64,000 bases of DNA from NCBI GenBank assembly GCA_024691305.1, contig JAILNS010000015.1, positions 248,001 to 312,000 on the forward strand, given 5' to 3'. The notes below the pieces were generated by a model, which was given only the letters and a program-made list of their open reading frames with translations, did no database searches and had not been told where the DNA came from. The stretch comes from Lachnospiraceae bacterium. Its GTDB lineage: Bacteria > Bacillota > Clostridia > Lachnospirales > Lachnospiraceae. Below, one piece after another: positions 50,618 to 59,987 of this stretch; positions within the stretch are counted from its first letter, which is position 1; every line of letters begins with the position of its first letter. Position numbers and translations under genes: made by a program.

Positions 50618-51878
50618 GCAAACACTGACAAGCTTTAAGTATACCGAATTTACCGTGCGGCCATGTAATACCGCCCTGAAAATAAACGGAATACGGTTCT
50701 TTTAAAGGGCCATCAGCGGATAATTCTATACTTGATCCTGAAACAAAGGCACCCGCAGCCATTATAACCTGATCATCATACCCGGGCATATCCCATGGTT
50801 CCGGGGTTACATATGAATCAACGGGTGCGGCAGCCTGTATTCCCTTACAAAAAGCTATGAGTTTATCCGGGCTCTTTAGAATGGCCTCCTGAATTATGTC
50901 ATATCTGGTCTCTGATGCTTTGGGAGATACTTCTACACCCATATCCTCAAGCATATATGAAGCAAAAATAGCACTTTTTAAGGCAGAAGCAGTAACGGTA
51001 GGTGCCAAAAACAGTCCCTGATACATGTTCGGAAGTACATGAAGCGAGGCCCCTACTTCCTTACCAAGCCCCGGTGATGTGAGCCTGTAAGCAGCATTTT
51101 CAATGCATTTAGATGTTCCCGCTATATATCCGCCTATGGGAGATAAGCCACCTCCGGGATTTTTGATAAGGCTTCCGACTACCATATCAGCTCCAACATC
51201 TGAAGGCTCTATGGTCTCGACAAATTCACCGTAGCAGTTATCCACCATACATATCACATCATTTTTAACGGATTTTATATACGAGATAAGTTCACCTGTC
51301 TTTTCTACCGACAGTGTGGGTCTTGTGGCATAACCTCTTGATCTTTGTATCTCTACAAGTTTAGTCTTTTCATTTATCGCATTTTTGATACCTTCAAGAT
51401 CAAAGCTGCCGTCAGGAAGAAGATCCACCTGCCTGTAACTTATACCGTATTCAGCAAGTGAACCGATAGAAGGTCGTATACCTATCACCTCATCAAGAGT
51501 ATCGTATGGCTTACCTACAGGACATAACAATTCATCTCCGGGTCTTAAATTACTCATAAGTGCAAGCGCAAGTGCATGTGTACCGCAGGTTATCTGAGGA
51601 CGGACAAGTGCATCTTCGGTATGAAATATATTGGCATATACCTCTTCCAAAGTGTCACGACCCAGGTCATTGTATCCGTATCCCGTCGTACCGTGAAGGC
51701 AGCCTTCGGATACCCTTGCTTTTTGCATAGCCCCTAAGACTTTAAGCTGGTTATATTCTGCAGTTTCATCGATTGCCTTAAATCTGTTTTCAAGGCTGTT
51801 TAAAATTGTTTCACCCTTATCGGCAAGAGTCTTGCTTATGCCCATTTCCATGTATATTTCACTTAATTTGTCAGTCAT
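50607..51878 (-). CDS. Methionine gamma-lyase-like PLP protein (YnbB/aluminium-resistance family)
   Basis: This is a fold-type I pyridoxal phosphate enzyme of 423 residues. It has the substrate-domain start VSEGCLHGTTGYGYND, the cofactor region ITCGTHALALALMSNLRPGD, DNCYGEF with the PLP-contact Asp and the PLP lysine in GSLIKNPGGGLSPIGGYIAG. This family is annotated as methionine gamma-lyase or aluminium resistance protein; the true substrate is uncertain. AGAGGA precedes the ATG. It follows miaA by one base, reflecting the miaA-ynbB order of Firmicutes. Confidence 0.9.
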   Translation of the reverse strand: MTDKLSEIYMEMGISKTLADKGETILNSLENRFKAIDETAEYNQLKVLGAMQKARVSEGCLHGTTGYGYNDLGRDTLEEVYANIFHTEDALVRPQITCGTHALALALMSNLRPGDELLCPVGKPYDTLDEVIGIRPSIGSLAEYGISYRQVDLLPDGSFDLEGIKNAINEKTKLVEIQRSRGYATRPTLSVEKTGELISYIKSVKNDVICMVDNCYGEFVETIEPSDVGADMVVGSLIKNPGGGLSPIGGYIAGTSKCIENAAYRLTSPGLGKEVGASLHVLPNMYQGLFLAPTVTASALKSAIFASYMLEDMGVEVSPKASETRYDIIQEAILKSPDKLIAFCKGIQAAAPVDSYVTPEPWDMPGYDDQVIMAAGAFVSGSSIELSADGPLKEPYSVYFQGGITWPHGKFGILKACQCLLDS

Positions 51879-51879
51879 T

Positions 51880-52827
51880 TTATCCTCTTTTTATTACATC
51901 GTATATGTAGTCACAGGCAGATACGGTATCGGGATATACATCTTTGTCAACCCAGTACAGATCCTTCTCACGGTTAAACCAGGTCAGTTGTCTCTTGGCA
52001 AAGTGTCTTGTATCCCTTTTAATAAGGTTCACAGCTTCGTCCATGGAAACCTCACCGTTTAGATACATTAGCATCTGTTTGTATCCGATACCCTGCATGG
52101 AAGTCATATCCGGAGTACATCCCATTTTGACCAGGGTTCTTACTTCATCCTCAAGTCCGTTTTGTATCATCTTATCTACACGTTTTTCTATTCTTTCATA
52201 TACCTTTTTACGGTCACTGTTTAAAACGAAGTATTTAAAATCAAACGGACTTTCTTTCTTTCGCTGATCTGCATTATGTTCATATATCGTCGTATCATTT
52301 TGTCTTGCAAATTCTATGGCACGAATGACTCTTTTTACATTATTCGGATGAAGGGATGCAGCCGTATCGGGATCTAATTCACGTAATATCTCATGAAGAG
52401 CTTCCGGTCCCCCGGTATCTGCAATCGCTTTAAGTTTGGCACGAAGTTCCCCATCCGATCCGCTTTTAGAAAAATCGATATCATAAAGAAGTGCCTGAAT
52501 ATAAAAACCGGTTCCGCCTACGATTATCGGGATCTTTCCGCGTTCATAAATCTCTTTGCATATCTTAAGAGCGCGATTCTTAAAGTCATAAACATGATAA
52601 GGTTCGGTCGGCTCGATAATATCTATCATATGATGCGGCACTGTACGCATCTCCTCTTTAGTGATCTTGGCCGTACCTATATCCATATGTTTGTATACCT
52701 GCATGGAATCGGCAGAAATCACTTCACCACCGACTCTTAAGGCAAGTTCGACACCTGCATCGGATTTACCTACAGCTGTAGGACCTGCTATTATATACAA
52801 TTTTCTTTTGACAGGATCTGTATTCAT
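51880..52827 (-). CDS. miaA: tRNA dimethylallyltransferase MiaA
   Basis: This enzyme adds the dimethylallyl group to N6 of A37 in tRNAs reading UNN codons; MiaB then methylthiolates it. The 315-residue protein has the P-loop GPTAVGKSDAGVEL, ISADSMQVYKHMDIGTAK, the ADTGG-region helix and IPIIVGGTGFYIQAL, plus the C-terminal RDTRHFAKRQLTWF block. It lies 6 bp after mutL. DMAPP for the reaction would come through IspH, encoded at 13754. Confidence 0.96.
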   Translation of the reverse strand: MNTDPVKRKLYIIAGPTAVGKSDAGVELALRVGGEVISADSMQVYKHMDIGTAKITKEEMRTVPHHMIDIIEPTEPYHVYDFKNRALKICKEIYERGKIPIIVGGTGFYIQALLYDIDFSKSGSDGELRAKLKAIADTGGPEALHEILRELDPDTAASLHPNNVKRVIRAIEFARQNDTTIYEHNADQRKKESPFDFKYFVLNSDRKKVYERIEKRVDKMIQNGLEDEVRTLVKMGCTPDMTSMQGIGYKQMLMYLNGEVSMDEAVNLIKRDTRHFAKRQLTWFNREKDLYWVDKDVYPDTVSACDYIYDVIKRG

Positions 52828-52833
52828 AAAAAA

Positions 52834-54816
52834 TCAAACTATACGGTGAAATCTTTTATCGAGTTCATTCTTACTCATGGTTATAAGCGTAGGTCTTCCG
52901 TGTGGACAATTATAAGGATTATCCAGTGTAAGCATCTCATCAAGCAACTCTTCCACCTCTTCCACGCTCATATGATTATTTCCCTTAACAGAGGCCTTAC
53001 ATGCCATGGTAGCGATCCTGTTCCTTATCGAATCAGGTGTAGAACCCCGTTTTAAATCTAATAGATCCGTTATTATCTCCCCGATAAGATCCGAAGGATC
53101 ATTACCGAAAAGATCCATGGGAATCGCACGTATGGCGATCTCATGATCTCCGAACGGATCAAGACTAAATCCCAGTTCATTAAAATATTCTATATTTTCA
53201 GTCAAAACCTGCATTTCACGGTTATTCAAACTGCAGATCTTAGGAGGAGCTATCATCTGTGACGGGATCTCGGTCTTTGACATGATCCTTGACATGAAGC
53301 GCTCAAAATTCACTTTTTCATGTGCTGCATGCTGATCCATGAGCATAAGAGTGTCTTCATATTCAATAAGCCAGTATGTTTTAAAGACCTGACCGATTAT
53401 CCTGAATTTTCTTCTTGTGTCTGGAGTAAGGATCCTGTCATCATCTGCTATGGAAACCTGCTCATACTGCATCCTGACTTGACCAAACTCCTCATCCATC
53501 TTTTCTTTGACCGGACTCACTTCATCGGGACTTAGCATTTTTATATGAGGTTCAAAGGTACCGCCAGTTTTGCCGGTACTTATATATGAATCATTTGCGG
53601 ATCTTTCATTATCTTCGTTTTCAAAATCTATTTCAAAATCAAGATCGTTTTTTGGCTCATCGGAAGTTTCACCCGGCTCATCTGTTCCTGATAAACCGTT
53701 TGTGGCAATAGTATCTTTTATCCTGTTTTGTTCAAAACTTTCCGGAAGATGCACCTTATCTTTTACAAGAGCTGAAGTATATTTTGAGGAATTGTAGTCA
53801 ACCGCAGCATCATCAAGCATCTCACGGCTTGAGAGACAATCAGCCACAGCCTTGACCAGGCTGTCTGATACGGCTTTTTCGTTGCTGATCCTTACTTCCT
53901 GCTTGGTAGGATGTACATTCACATCAACATAAGCCGGATCGAAACTAAGATCCAGGATGCAAAAAGGAAATTTATGCTGCATCAGATACTCTATATAGCC
54001 CTCTTCCACTGCCCTTGATATCATGGGACTTTTAACATATCTGTGATTGATAAAAAAGATCTCGGATGCTCTGTTTGATCTGTTGATCGCAGGTAAACCA
54101 AGATAACCTTTCACATTCATAAATACCGAGGCATCATCATGCTCGAAATACCTTAGATTTGCCGCCGTTTCCTTACCGTATATACGATATATGACTTCTT
54201 TTAGATCGCCATGACCGGAGGTGGAAAACCTGGCAGTTCCGTTATTTATGAACTGAAACGAAATATCAGGCATCGAAAGTGCCATATGCTCGCAAAGATC
54301 GGCTATAAGATTACCTTCTGAGGTAGCTGATTTCAGAAATTTAAGTCTGGGAAGGGTATTATAGAAAATATCCCTGACGATAAAAGTAGTACCTATAGGA
54401 GCACCGACTTCTTCATACTTTTCTTCTTTGCCGCCTTCTATGACATAATGAATGCCTTCAAGCGAATCTGCGGTTCTTGAAGTGACTTCCACACGGCTTA
54501 CCGCAGCTATACTAGAAAGTGCTTCTCCCCTGAATCCGAGTGTAAAAAGATTATTCAGATCGGACGCATCTCTTATCTTACTTGTGGCATGCGACAAAAA
54601 GGCTTTTCTGATCTGAGATCTGTCGATCCCCTGACCGTTATCGGTTACACGAATTGTCTTAAGACCTCCGTCTTTTATCTCAACGGTTATGATCGTAGCA
54701 CCTGCATCTATGGAATTCTCGATTAGTTCCTTAACTATGCTTACAGGTCGTTCGACAACTTCTCCGGCCGCGATCTTATCAATAGTATTATTATCAAGCA
54801 CTATAATCTCGTTCAT
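52834..54816 (-). CDS. mutL: DNA mismatch repair protein MutL with endonuclease motif
   Basis: This GHKL ATPase couples mismatch recognition by MutS to strand removal. The 660-residue protein has the N-terminal ATPase motifs ELIENSIDAGAT, DNGQGID and GFRGEALSSIAAV. An acidic linker (about residues 370-470) follows. The C-terminal domain has the metal-dependent nuclease motif DQHAAHEKVNFERF (DQHA-x2-E-x4-E), ACKASVKG and CPHGRPT. It is therefore probably a nicking MutL, consistent with the absence of MutH in Firmicutes. AAAGGA precedes the ATG inside the end of mutS. Confidence 0.96.
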   Translation of the reverse strand: MNEIIVLDNNTIDKIAAGEVVERPVSIVKELIENSIDAGATIITVEIKDGGLKTIRVTDNGQGIDRSQIRKAFLSHATSKIRDASDLNNLFTLGFRGEALSSIAAVSRVEVTSRTADSLEGIHYVIEGGKEEKYEEVGAPIGTTFIVRDIFYNTLPRLKFLKSATSEGNLIADLCEHMALSMPDISFQFINNGTARFSTSGHGDLKEVIYRIYGKETAANLRYFEHDDASVFMNVKGYLGLPAINRSNRASEIFFINHRYVKSPMISRAVEEGYIEYLMQHKFPFCILDLSFDPAYVDVNVHPTKQEVRISNEKAVSDSLVKAVADCLSSREMLDDAAVDYNSSKYTSALVKDKVHLPESFEQNRIKDTIATNGLSGTDEPGETSDEPKNDLDFEIDFENEDNERSANDSYISTGKTGGTFEPHIKMLSPDEVSPVKEKMDEEFGQVRMQYEQVSIADDDRILTPDTRRKFRIIGQVFKTYWLIEYEDTLMLMDQHAAHEKVNFERFMSRIMSKTEIPSQMIAPPKICSLNNREMQVLTENIEYFNELGFSLDPFGDHEIAIRAIPMDLFGNDPSDLIGEIITDLLDLKRGSTPDSIRNRIATMACKASVKGNNHMSVEEVEELLDEMLTLDNPYNCPHGRPTLITMSKNELDKRFHRIV

Positions 54817-54826
54817 AGATCAGGCA

Positions 54827-57526
54827 CTATCCTTTCCATCTGTTCTTTAGCATATTCTGGAGTCTGTATAGTTCATTTAATGCATCTACGGGTGTAAGCG
54901 TTGTTATGTCAACCGTTTCAAGTTCTTTTAGAACCTGATCATCATCGGTAGTCTCAAATAATGACATTTGTCCAAGATCTACTTCATCATAATGATGATT
55001 TGCAGCAGTTATCCTGGATGACACAGCTCCGACTTCTATACTCTTTAATTTATCCGTAAGATCATTTTCCGACAGTTCTTTGGATATCTCTTTTGCACGG
55101 TCGATAACCATATCCGGGATGCCTGCAAGTTTGGCAACCTGAATACCGTAACTTCTGTCTGCTCCGCCTTTTACGATACGTCTTAAAAATACTATCGAAT
55201 CACCCTGCTCCTTAACTGCGATGCAATAGTTATTAACATTATCAATCCGACCTTCGAGTTCGGTCAGTTCGTGATAATGCGTCGCAAAAAGAGTACGTGC
55301 GCCAAGCAGCCTTTTGTTGCTTATATGTTCGATCACTGCCCAGGCAATGCTCATTCCGTCGTAAGTCGAAGTTCCTCTTCCTATCTCATCCAGTATGAGC
55401 AATGAATCTGAGGTCGCATTTCTTAAGATGTTGGCCACCTCATTCATCTCAACCATAAAGGTAGACTGTCCGCTCGATAAGTCGTCGGAAGCCCCGACTC
55501 TGGTAAATATCCTGTCGGTTATGCCTATATGGGCACTTGCGGCCGGAACAAAAGATCCCATCTGAGCCATAAGCACTATCAGAGCACTCTGACGCATGTA
55601 TGTGGATTTGCCGGCCATATTGGGACCTGTGATTATAGAAACCGACTTTTTCTTTTTGTCAAGATAAGTGTCGTTTGCTATAAAAGGTGTATCCGGATGA
55701 AGTCTTTCTATGACCGGGTGTCTTCCGTCACGTATATCTATAACTCCGTCATCCGATATTTCCGGCCGTATATAATGATTACGTTCGGCTACCAGGCTTA
55801 AAGATGCATATACATCGGTTTCCGCTATAGCCTTCGCTGTATCCTGTATCCTGTTGACATTTTGTGCCAGCCTGTCACGGATCTCACAAAAAAGATCATA
55901 TTCCAGGGTAAAAAGCTTGTCTTCAGCATTTAAAATTATATCTTCTAGTTCTTTTAGCCTGTCATTGGTGTATCTTTCCGATCCGGTAAGTGTCTGTTTA
56001 CGGATGTAGTCTTCGGGCACTTTGTCCGCATAGGAATTAGTGACTTCAAAATAATACCCGAAAACTTTATTATATTTGATCTTCAGGTTCTTTATACCGG
56101 TACGTTCCCTGTCAGCTTCTTCAAGCTCGGCGATCCATTTATGTCCATCGGTTTTGGCGCTTCTTAAAGTATCGATATCTTCGTTAAATCCGGTCTTAAA
56201 GATACCGCCTTCATGTACCGTCATCGGAGAATCTTCATCGATCGCAGACTCTATAAGCTCAAACAGGTCCGAAAGATCATCTATATTTAACGCAAGTTCA
56301 GACAGCCGCACGGATTTAAAATCACTAAGTACCTGTTTTATGGCCGGAAGATATCTCATAGAACTCTTAAATGCGAGCATATCCTTGGGATTAACGGTAT
56401 TAAGACTTACCTTGGCCATAAGGCGTTCCAGATCATATACACTGTTTAGATACTCTCTGATCTCATCCCTCTCCATAGTTCTGTGGGATAATTCATCCAC
56501 GGCATCTAACCTAAGTTCGATCGCATCAATGTCAATGAGTGGCTGTTCTATATGATGTCTGAGCATTCTGCCACCCATAGCTGTCCTGGTAAGATCAAGA
56601 ACGCCAAGCAGCGAACCGTGTTTTAACTTATCCCGCATAGTCTCGGTAAGCTCAAGATTCCTTCTTGTAGCGGAATCAAGAAGCATATAACGGCTGGATA
56701 CATAAGGGTAAAGATGAGTAAACTGAACCAGATCATTTTTTTGAGTTTCATAAAGATATTCGAGCAAAGCACCGGCTGCACAGACTCCCTCGGGAAAATC
56801 AGATATTCCCATTCCGATAAGACTGGAGGTATGAAAATGCTTAAGGATCACCTTTTTGGCATGATCTTCGTCAAATTGTCTTTCATCAAGCACGGTAATG
56901 CTTATGCCAAATTTGTTTTTTAGTTCATCTACGTTATATCCGCTAAGGAGAAAAGCTTCATTGCAGATGATCTCGGATGGAGAGTATTTGGAGATCTCAT
57001 CCGAAAGCTTATTTAAAGTTTCAATCTGGGTTAAATAGTAATCGCCTGTTGTGACATCTGCCAGTGAAAAACCAATGCAATCATCCATATACAGGATAGA
57101 TACTATGTAATTATTCTTTTTTCCGTCAAGCGACTCGATGATCGGGTTAGTTCCCGGAGTAACGACACGTATGACTTCACGCTTGACTAACCCCTTGGCA
57201 AGTTTGGGATCTTCTACCTGTTCACAGATAGCAACCTTGTATCCGTGATTTACCAGCTTACCAAGATAACTTTCAACCGCATGATACGGTACTCCGCACA
57301 TAGGTGCTCTTTCTTCCAGACCGCAGTTTTTGCCCGTAAGCGTGATCTCAAGAACACGGCTGGCTTCAAGTGCATCGTCAAAGAACATTTCATAAAAGTC
57401 ACCCAGCCTGTAAAAAAGTATGCAGTCACTGTACTGTTCTTTAGTCTCAAGATACAGCTGCATCATGGGGCTGAGTGCTTTTTTCTGTTCTTCACTTATG
57501 GTATCAATAGTCGATAACTCAGCCAT
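54827..57526 (-). CDS. mutS: DNA mismatch repair protein MutS
   Basis: This ATPase recognises mismatches and small loops. The 899-residue protein has the N-terminal mismatch-binding motif GDFYEMFFDDA (Phe-x-Glu), the lever and clamp domains, and the ATPase domain with Walker A ITGPNMAGKSTYMRQ, the SSGQSTFMVEM signature, LLILDEIGRGTSTYDG and ATHYHEL. A short C-terminal region ends with a P/LxxL-type tail. Its start overlaps the miaB stop by 8 bases, and mutL follows 10 bp later. Confidence 0.97.
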   Translation of the reverse strand: MAELSTIDTISEEQKKALSPMMQLYLETKEQYSDCILFYRLGDFYEMFFDDALEASRVLEITLTGKNCGLEERAPMCGVPYHAVESYLGKLVNHGYKVAICEQVEDPKLAKGLVKREVIRVVTPGTNPIIESLDGKKNNYIVSILYMDDCIGFSLADVTTGDYYLTQIETLNKLSDEISKYSPSEIICNEAFLLSGYNVDELKNKFGISITVLDERQFDEDHAKKVILKHFHTSSLIGMGISDFPEGVCAAGALLEYLYETQKNDLVQFTHLYPYVSSRYMLLDSATRRNLELTETMRDKLKHGSLLGVLDLTRTAMGGRMLRHHIEQPLIDIDAIELRLDAVDELSHRTMERDEIREYLNSVYDLERLMAKVSLNTVNPKDMLAFKSSMRYLPAIKQVLSDFKSVRLSELALNIDDLSDLFELIESAIDEDSPMTVHEGGIFKTGFNEDIDTLRSAKTDGHKWIAELEEADRERTGIKNLKIKYNKVFGYYFEVTNSYADKVPEDYIRKQTLTGSERYTNDRLKELEDIILNAEDKLFTLEYDLFCEIRDRLAQNVNRIQDTAKAIAETDVYASLSLVAERNHYIRPEISDDGVIDIRDGRHPVIERLHPDTPFIANDTYLDKKKKSVSIITGPNMAGKSTYMRQSALIVLMAQMGSFVPAASAHIGITDRIFTRVGASDDLSSGQSTFMVEMNEVANILRNATSDSLLILDEIGRGTSTYDGMSIAWAVIEHISNKRLLGARTLFATHYHELTELEGRIDNVNNYCIAVKEQGDSIVFLRRIVKGGADRSYGIQVAKLAGIPDMVIDRAKEISKELSENDLTDKLKSIEVGAVSSRITAANHHYDEVDLGQMSLFETTDDDQVLKELETVDITTLTPVDALNELYRLQNMLKNRWKG

Positions 57527-58964
57527 TTGTCATCATACTCCCAAGAAAATAAAATCCTTTGCAGATATCAAGTTTAACCGGATATATATGACCTATCATT
57601 GCTTCATCGCCCTTTAGATGTACCAATAGATTATTGGACAGCCGGCCTGTGACCATTCCGGGATCATGATCCGAAACCGTTTCTATAAGGGCTTCATGAA
57701 TCTCACCGGTATGAGTTGCACATGCTGCTCTGGCAGTTTCCTGAACTACACTTAAGACCGCATCAAAATGTTCCTGCATAATCTCGGGGGATAACTGATC
57801 TTCATATGATGCGGCAGGAGTTCCTGTACGCTTGGAATACTCAAACGTATATGCATTATCAAACTTCACTTTTTTGATAAGATCTATGGTATCCTCAACA
57901 TCTTTGCGGGTTTCTCCCGGAAATCCCATAATAAGGTCTGTTGTGAGCGATATGTTCGGTATAGCCGTCCGGATCTTGTCTACAAGTCGTAGATAATGGT
58001 CTCTCGTATATGATCTGTTCATAGCTTTAAGCAACTTATCTGAACCTGTCTGCACCGGTAGATGTAAATGTCTGCATATCTTATCCGAATGTGCACAGAC
58101 ATCTATCAGTTCATCGGACAGATCCTTTGGATGTGATGTCATAAATCTTATTCTTTTAATGCCGTCAATTTCTTCAACCCGTCTTAAAAGGCCTGCGAAA
58201 CTAAGCGGTGTATCAAGATTAAGGCCGTAAGAATTGACATTTTGTCCAAGCAGCATAACTTCGATAACTCCCGTTGATGAGAGTTTTCTTATTTCATCGA
58301 GTATTTCTTCGGGATCTCTGCTTCTTTCCCGGCCTCTCACATAAGGAACAATGCAATAGGTACAGAAGTTATTGCATCCAAACATGATATTTACACCGGA
58401 TTTATAAGGATATTTACGTTTTACCGGCAGTTCTTCAACGATCGTATCGGTTTCTTCCCATACATCGGTAAGCATTCGTGTTTCGGATGAATACATCCTG
58501 CACAAGAGTTCGGGGAATTTAAATATATTATGAGTACCGAAAATAAGATCAACAAAGGGATAGCTGGTCTTTATCTTATCTACACAGGTTTTCTCCTGCA
58601 TCATGCATCCGCACAGTGCGATCCTTAAATGAGGATTGTTCTTTTTATACCCTTTTAAAACACCAAGTCTGCCATATACGCGCTGGTTGGCATTATCCCT
58701 GACGGAACAGGTATTATAAAGAATAATGTCCGCTTCGGATTCATCTTCTGTTTCTTCAAATCCTGCTGTGATAAGTATGCCTAAGAGTTTTTCGGAATCC
58801 CTGGCATTCATCTGACATCCGAATGTTGTAACACACGCCTTTGGGGTATGTCCTATCTCATCTTTTAAGGAAGTGACAAATCCTGTAAGTTTGTCTATAT
58901 ACATAAGCTGACGGCGGGTTTCCTCGCCGTCATTGTGTGAATTGTAGTCTGTAGGTCTCATCAA
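57519..58964 (-). CDS. miaB: tRNA-2-methylthio-N6-dimethylallyladenosine synthase MiaB
   Basis: This radical SAM methylthiotransferase completes the ms2i6A37 modification started by MiaA. The 481-residue protein has the N-terminal UPF0004 domain with three auxiliary-cluster cysteines (TFGCQMNARDSE, NTCSVRDNANQRVYG, CGCMMQ), the radical SAM motif CNNFCTYC, and a C-terminal TRAM domain (about residues 410-478). The N-terminus is about 35 residues longer than in many MiaB proteins. It leads miaB-mutS-mutL-miaA, a normal Firmicute cluster, 20 bp after degV. Confidence 0.96.
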   Translation of the reverse strand: MMRPTDYNSHNDGEETRRQLMYIDKLTGFVTSLKDEIGHTPKACVTTFGCQMNARDSEKLLGILITAGFEETEDESEADIILYNTCSVRDNANQRVYGRLGVLKGYKKNNPHLRIALCGCMMQEKTCVDKIKTSYPFVDLIFGTHNIFKFPELLCRMYSSETRMLTDVWEETDTIVEELPVKRKYPYKSGVNIMFGCNNFCTYCIVPYVRGRERSRDPEEILDEIRKLSSTGVIEVMLLGQNVNSYGLNLDTPLSFAGLLRRVEEIDGIKRIRFMTSHPKDLSDELIDVCAHSDKICRHLHLPVQTGSDKLLKAMNRSYTRDHYLRLVDKIRTAIPNISLTTDLIMGFPGETRKDVEDTIDLIKKVKFDNAYTFEYSKRTGTPAASYEDQLSPEIMQEHFDAVLSVVQETARAACATHTGEIHEALIETVSDHDPGMVTGRLSNNLLVHLKGDEAMIGHIYPVKLDICKGFYFLGSMMTNG

Positions 58965-58984
58965 ATAATCCTATCAAAATTCAG

Positions 58985-59857
58985 TTATAGAGTAATCTTT
59001 TTGCTGCATGCAACAGCAAGTGAACCGGGGCCTATATGACACGATACCGAAAGACTGAGCGGATCGACATTTATGTCATTAAATCCAGGAAAAGCATCCA
59101 TCACCTGTGCTTTATACTCTTCTGCCACCAGATCATTATATGTATAAGCAATATCAAGATGCATATTATCGGCATTATCACCGCCGAAACGATTCTTCAT
59201 ATCCTTACGTATGGCATCTATCATTTTGGTTCTTGCCATGGTAACGGTTCGCGCCACGGTATATCCATCCAGTTTCTCGCCTTGTATCTGAAGGACAGGC
59301 TTTATCTTAAGTGCCGTTCCGACAGCCGCAGCCGCAGGGGTAATCCTTCCGCCTCTCTTAAGATAATAGAGAGTATCAACCATGATATAAATGCTGGATT
59401 CGTACTTTACACGTTCAAGATGTTCCTTGATCTTAGCACCGCTTCTCCCGGCATCCCTTAAAAGTATCGCATCATACACCGAACGTTTCTGAGTAACTGA
59501 TATACGCTGATTATTTACAACATGTACACGACCGTCATAATCGTTTGCAAGCATCTGTGCTGATGAACAGGCACTGGATAAACCGCTGCTCATGGGTATA
59601 TGTACGACTTCATCATGATCCTCAAGTAATTTATCCCAAAGATCAGTGACATCCGATAAACTCGGCTGTGAAGTACTTAGGTCGGTTCTTGTTGATAACA
59701 CCTCATAAAACCTTTGCTGGGTAATATCTATTCCCTCATAAAAGGTATCACTGCCTATGATAACAGGCATGGGTATGACATAAACATCTTCCAATAAGGC
59801 AGCTTCTTCAGGCAGCAATCCGCTGTTTGAGTCAGTTACCACAGCTATGTTGCTCAT
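58985..59857 (-). CDS. DegV-family fatty acid-binding protein (FakB-like)
   Basis: DegV/FakB proteins present fatty acids to the FakA kinase for phosphorylation and entry into phospholipid synthesis. The start at 59857 is set by GAGGA 8 bases upstream; the ten-codon extension upstream lacks a site. The 290-residue protein has VVTDSNSGLLPEEA at the N-terminus, TSQPSLSDV, HIPMSSGLSSACSSAQ and the YYLKRGGRI block of the C-terminal domain, all family hallmarks. A FakA/DAK2-type gene lies two genes upstream (62025-63722), which supports pairing. Confidence 0.92.
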   Translation of the reverse strand: MSNIAVVTDSNSGLLPEEAALLEDVYVIPMPVIIGSDTFYEGIDITQQRFYEVLSTRTDLSTSQPSLSDVTDLWDKLLEDHDEVVHIPMSSGLSSACSSAQMLANDYDGRVHVVNNQRISVTQKRSVYDAILLRDAGRSGAKIKEHLERVKYESSIYIMVDTLYYLKRGGRITPAAAAVGTALKIKPVLQIQGEKLDGYTVARTVTMARTKMIDAIRKDMKNRFGGDNADNMHLDIAYTYNDLVAEEYKAQVMDAFPGFNDINVDPLSLSVSCHIGPGSLAVACSKKITL

Positions 59858-59987
59858 ATATATCCTCGCATATAATATGACTGGCAAAATATACCGGCTG
59901 TATATTATTTTCTTTTATTCAATCAAAGCACATGCATCTCCACAATACATATGCAAAAATCTATTTAATTTTAAATTATAGAGACAT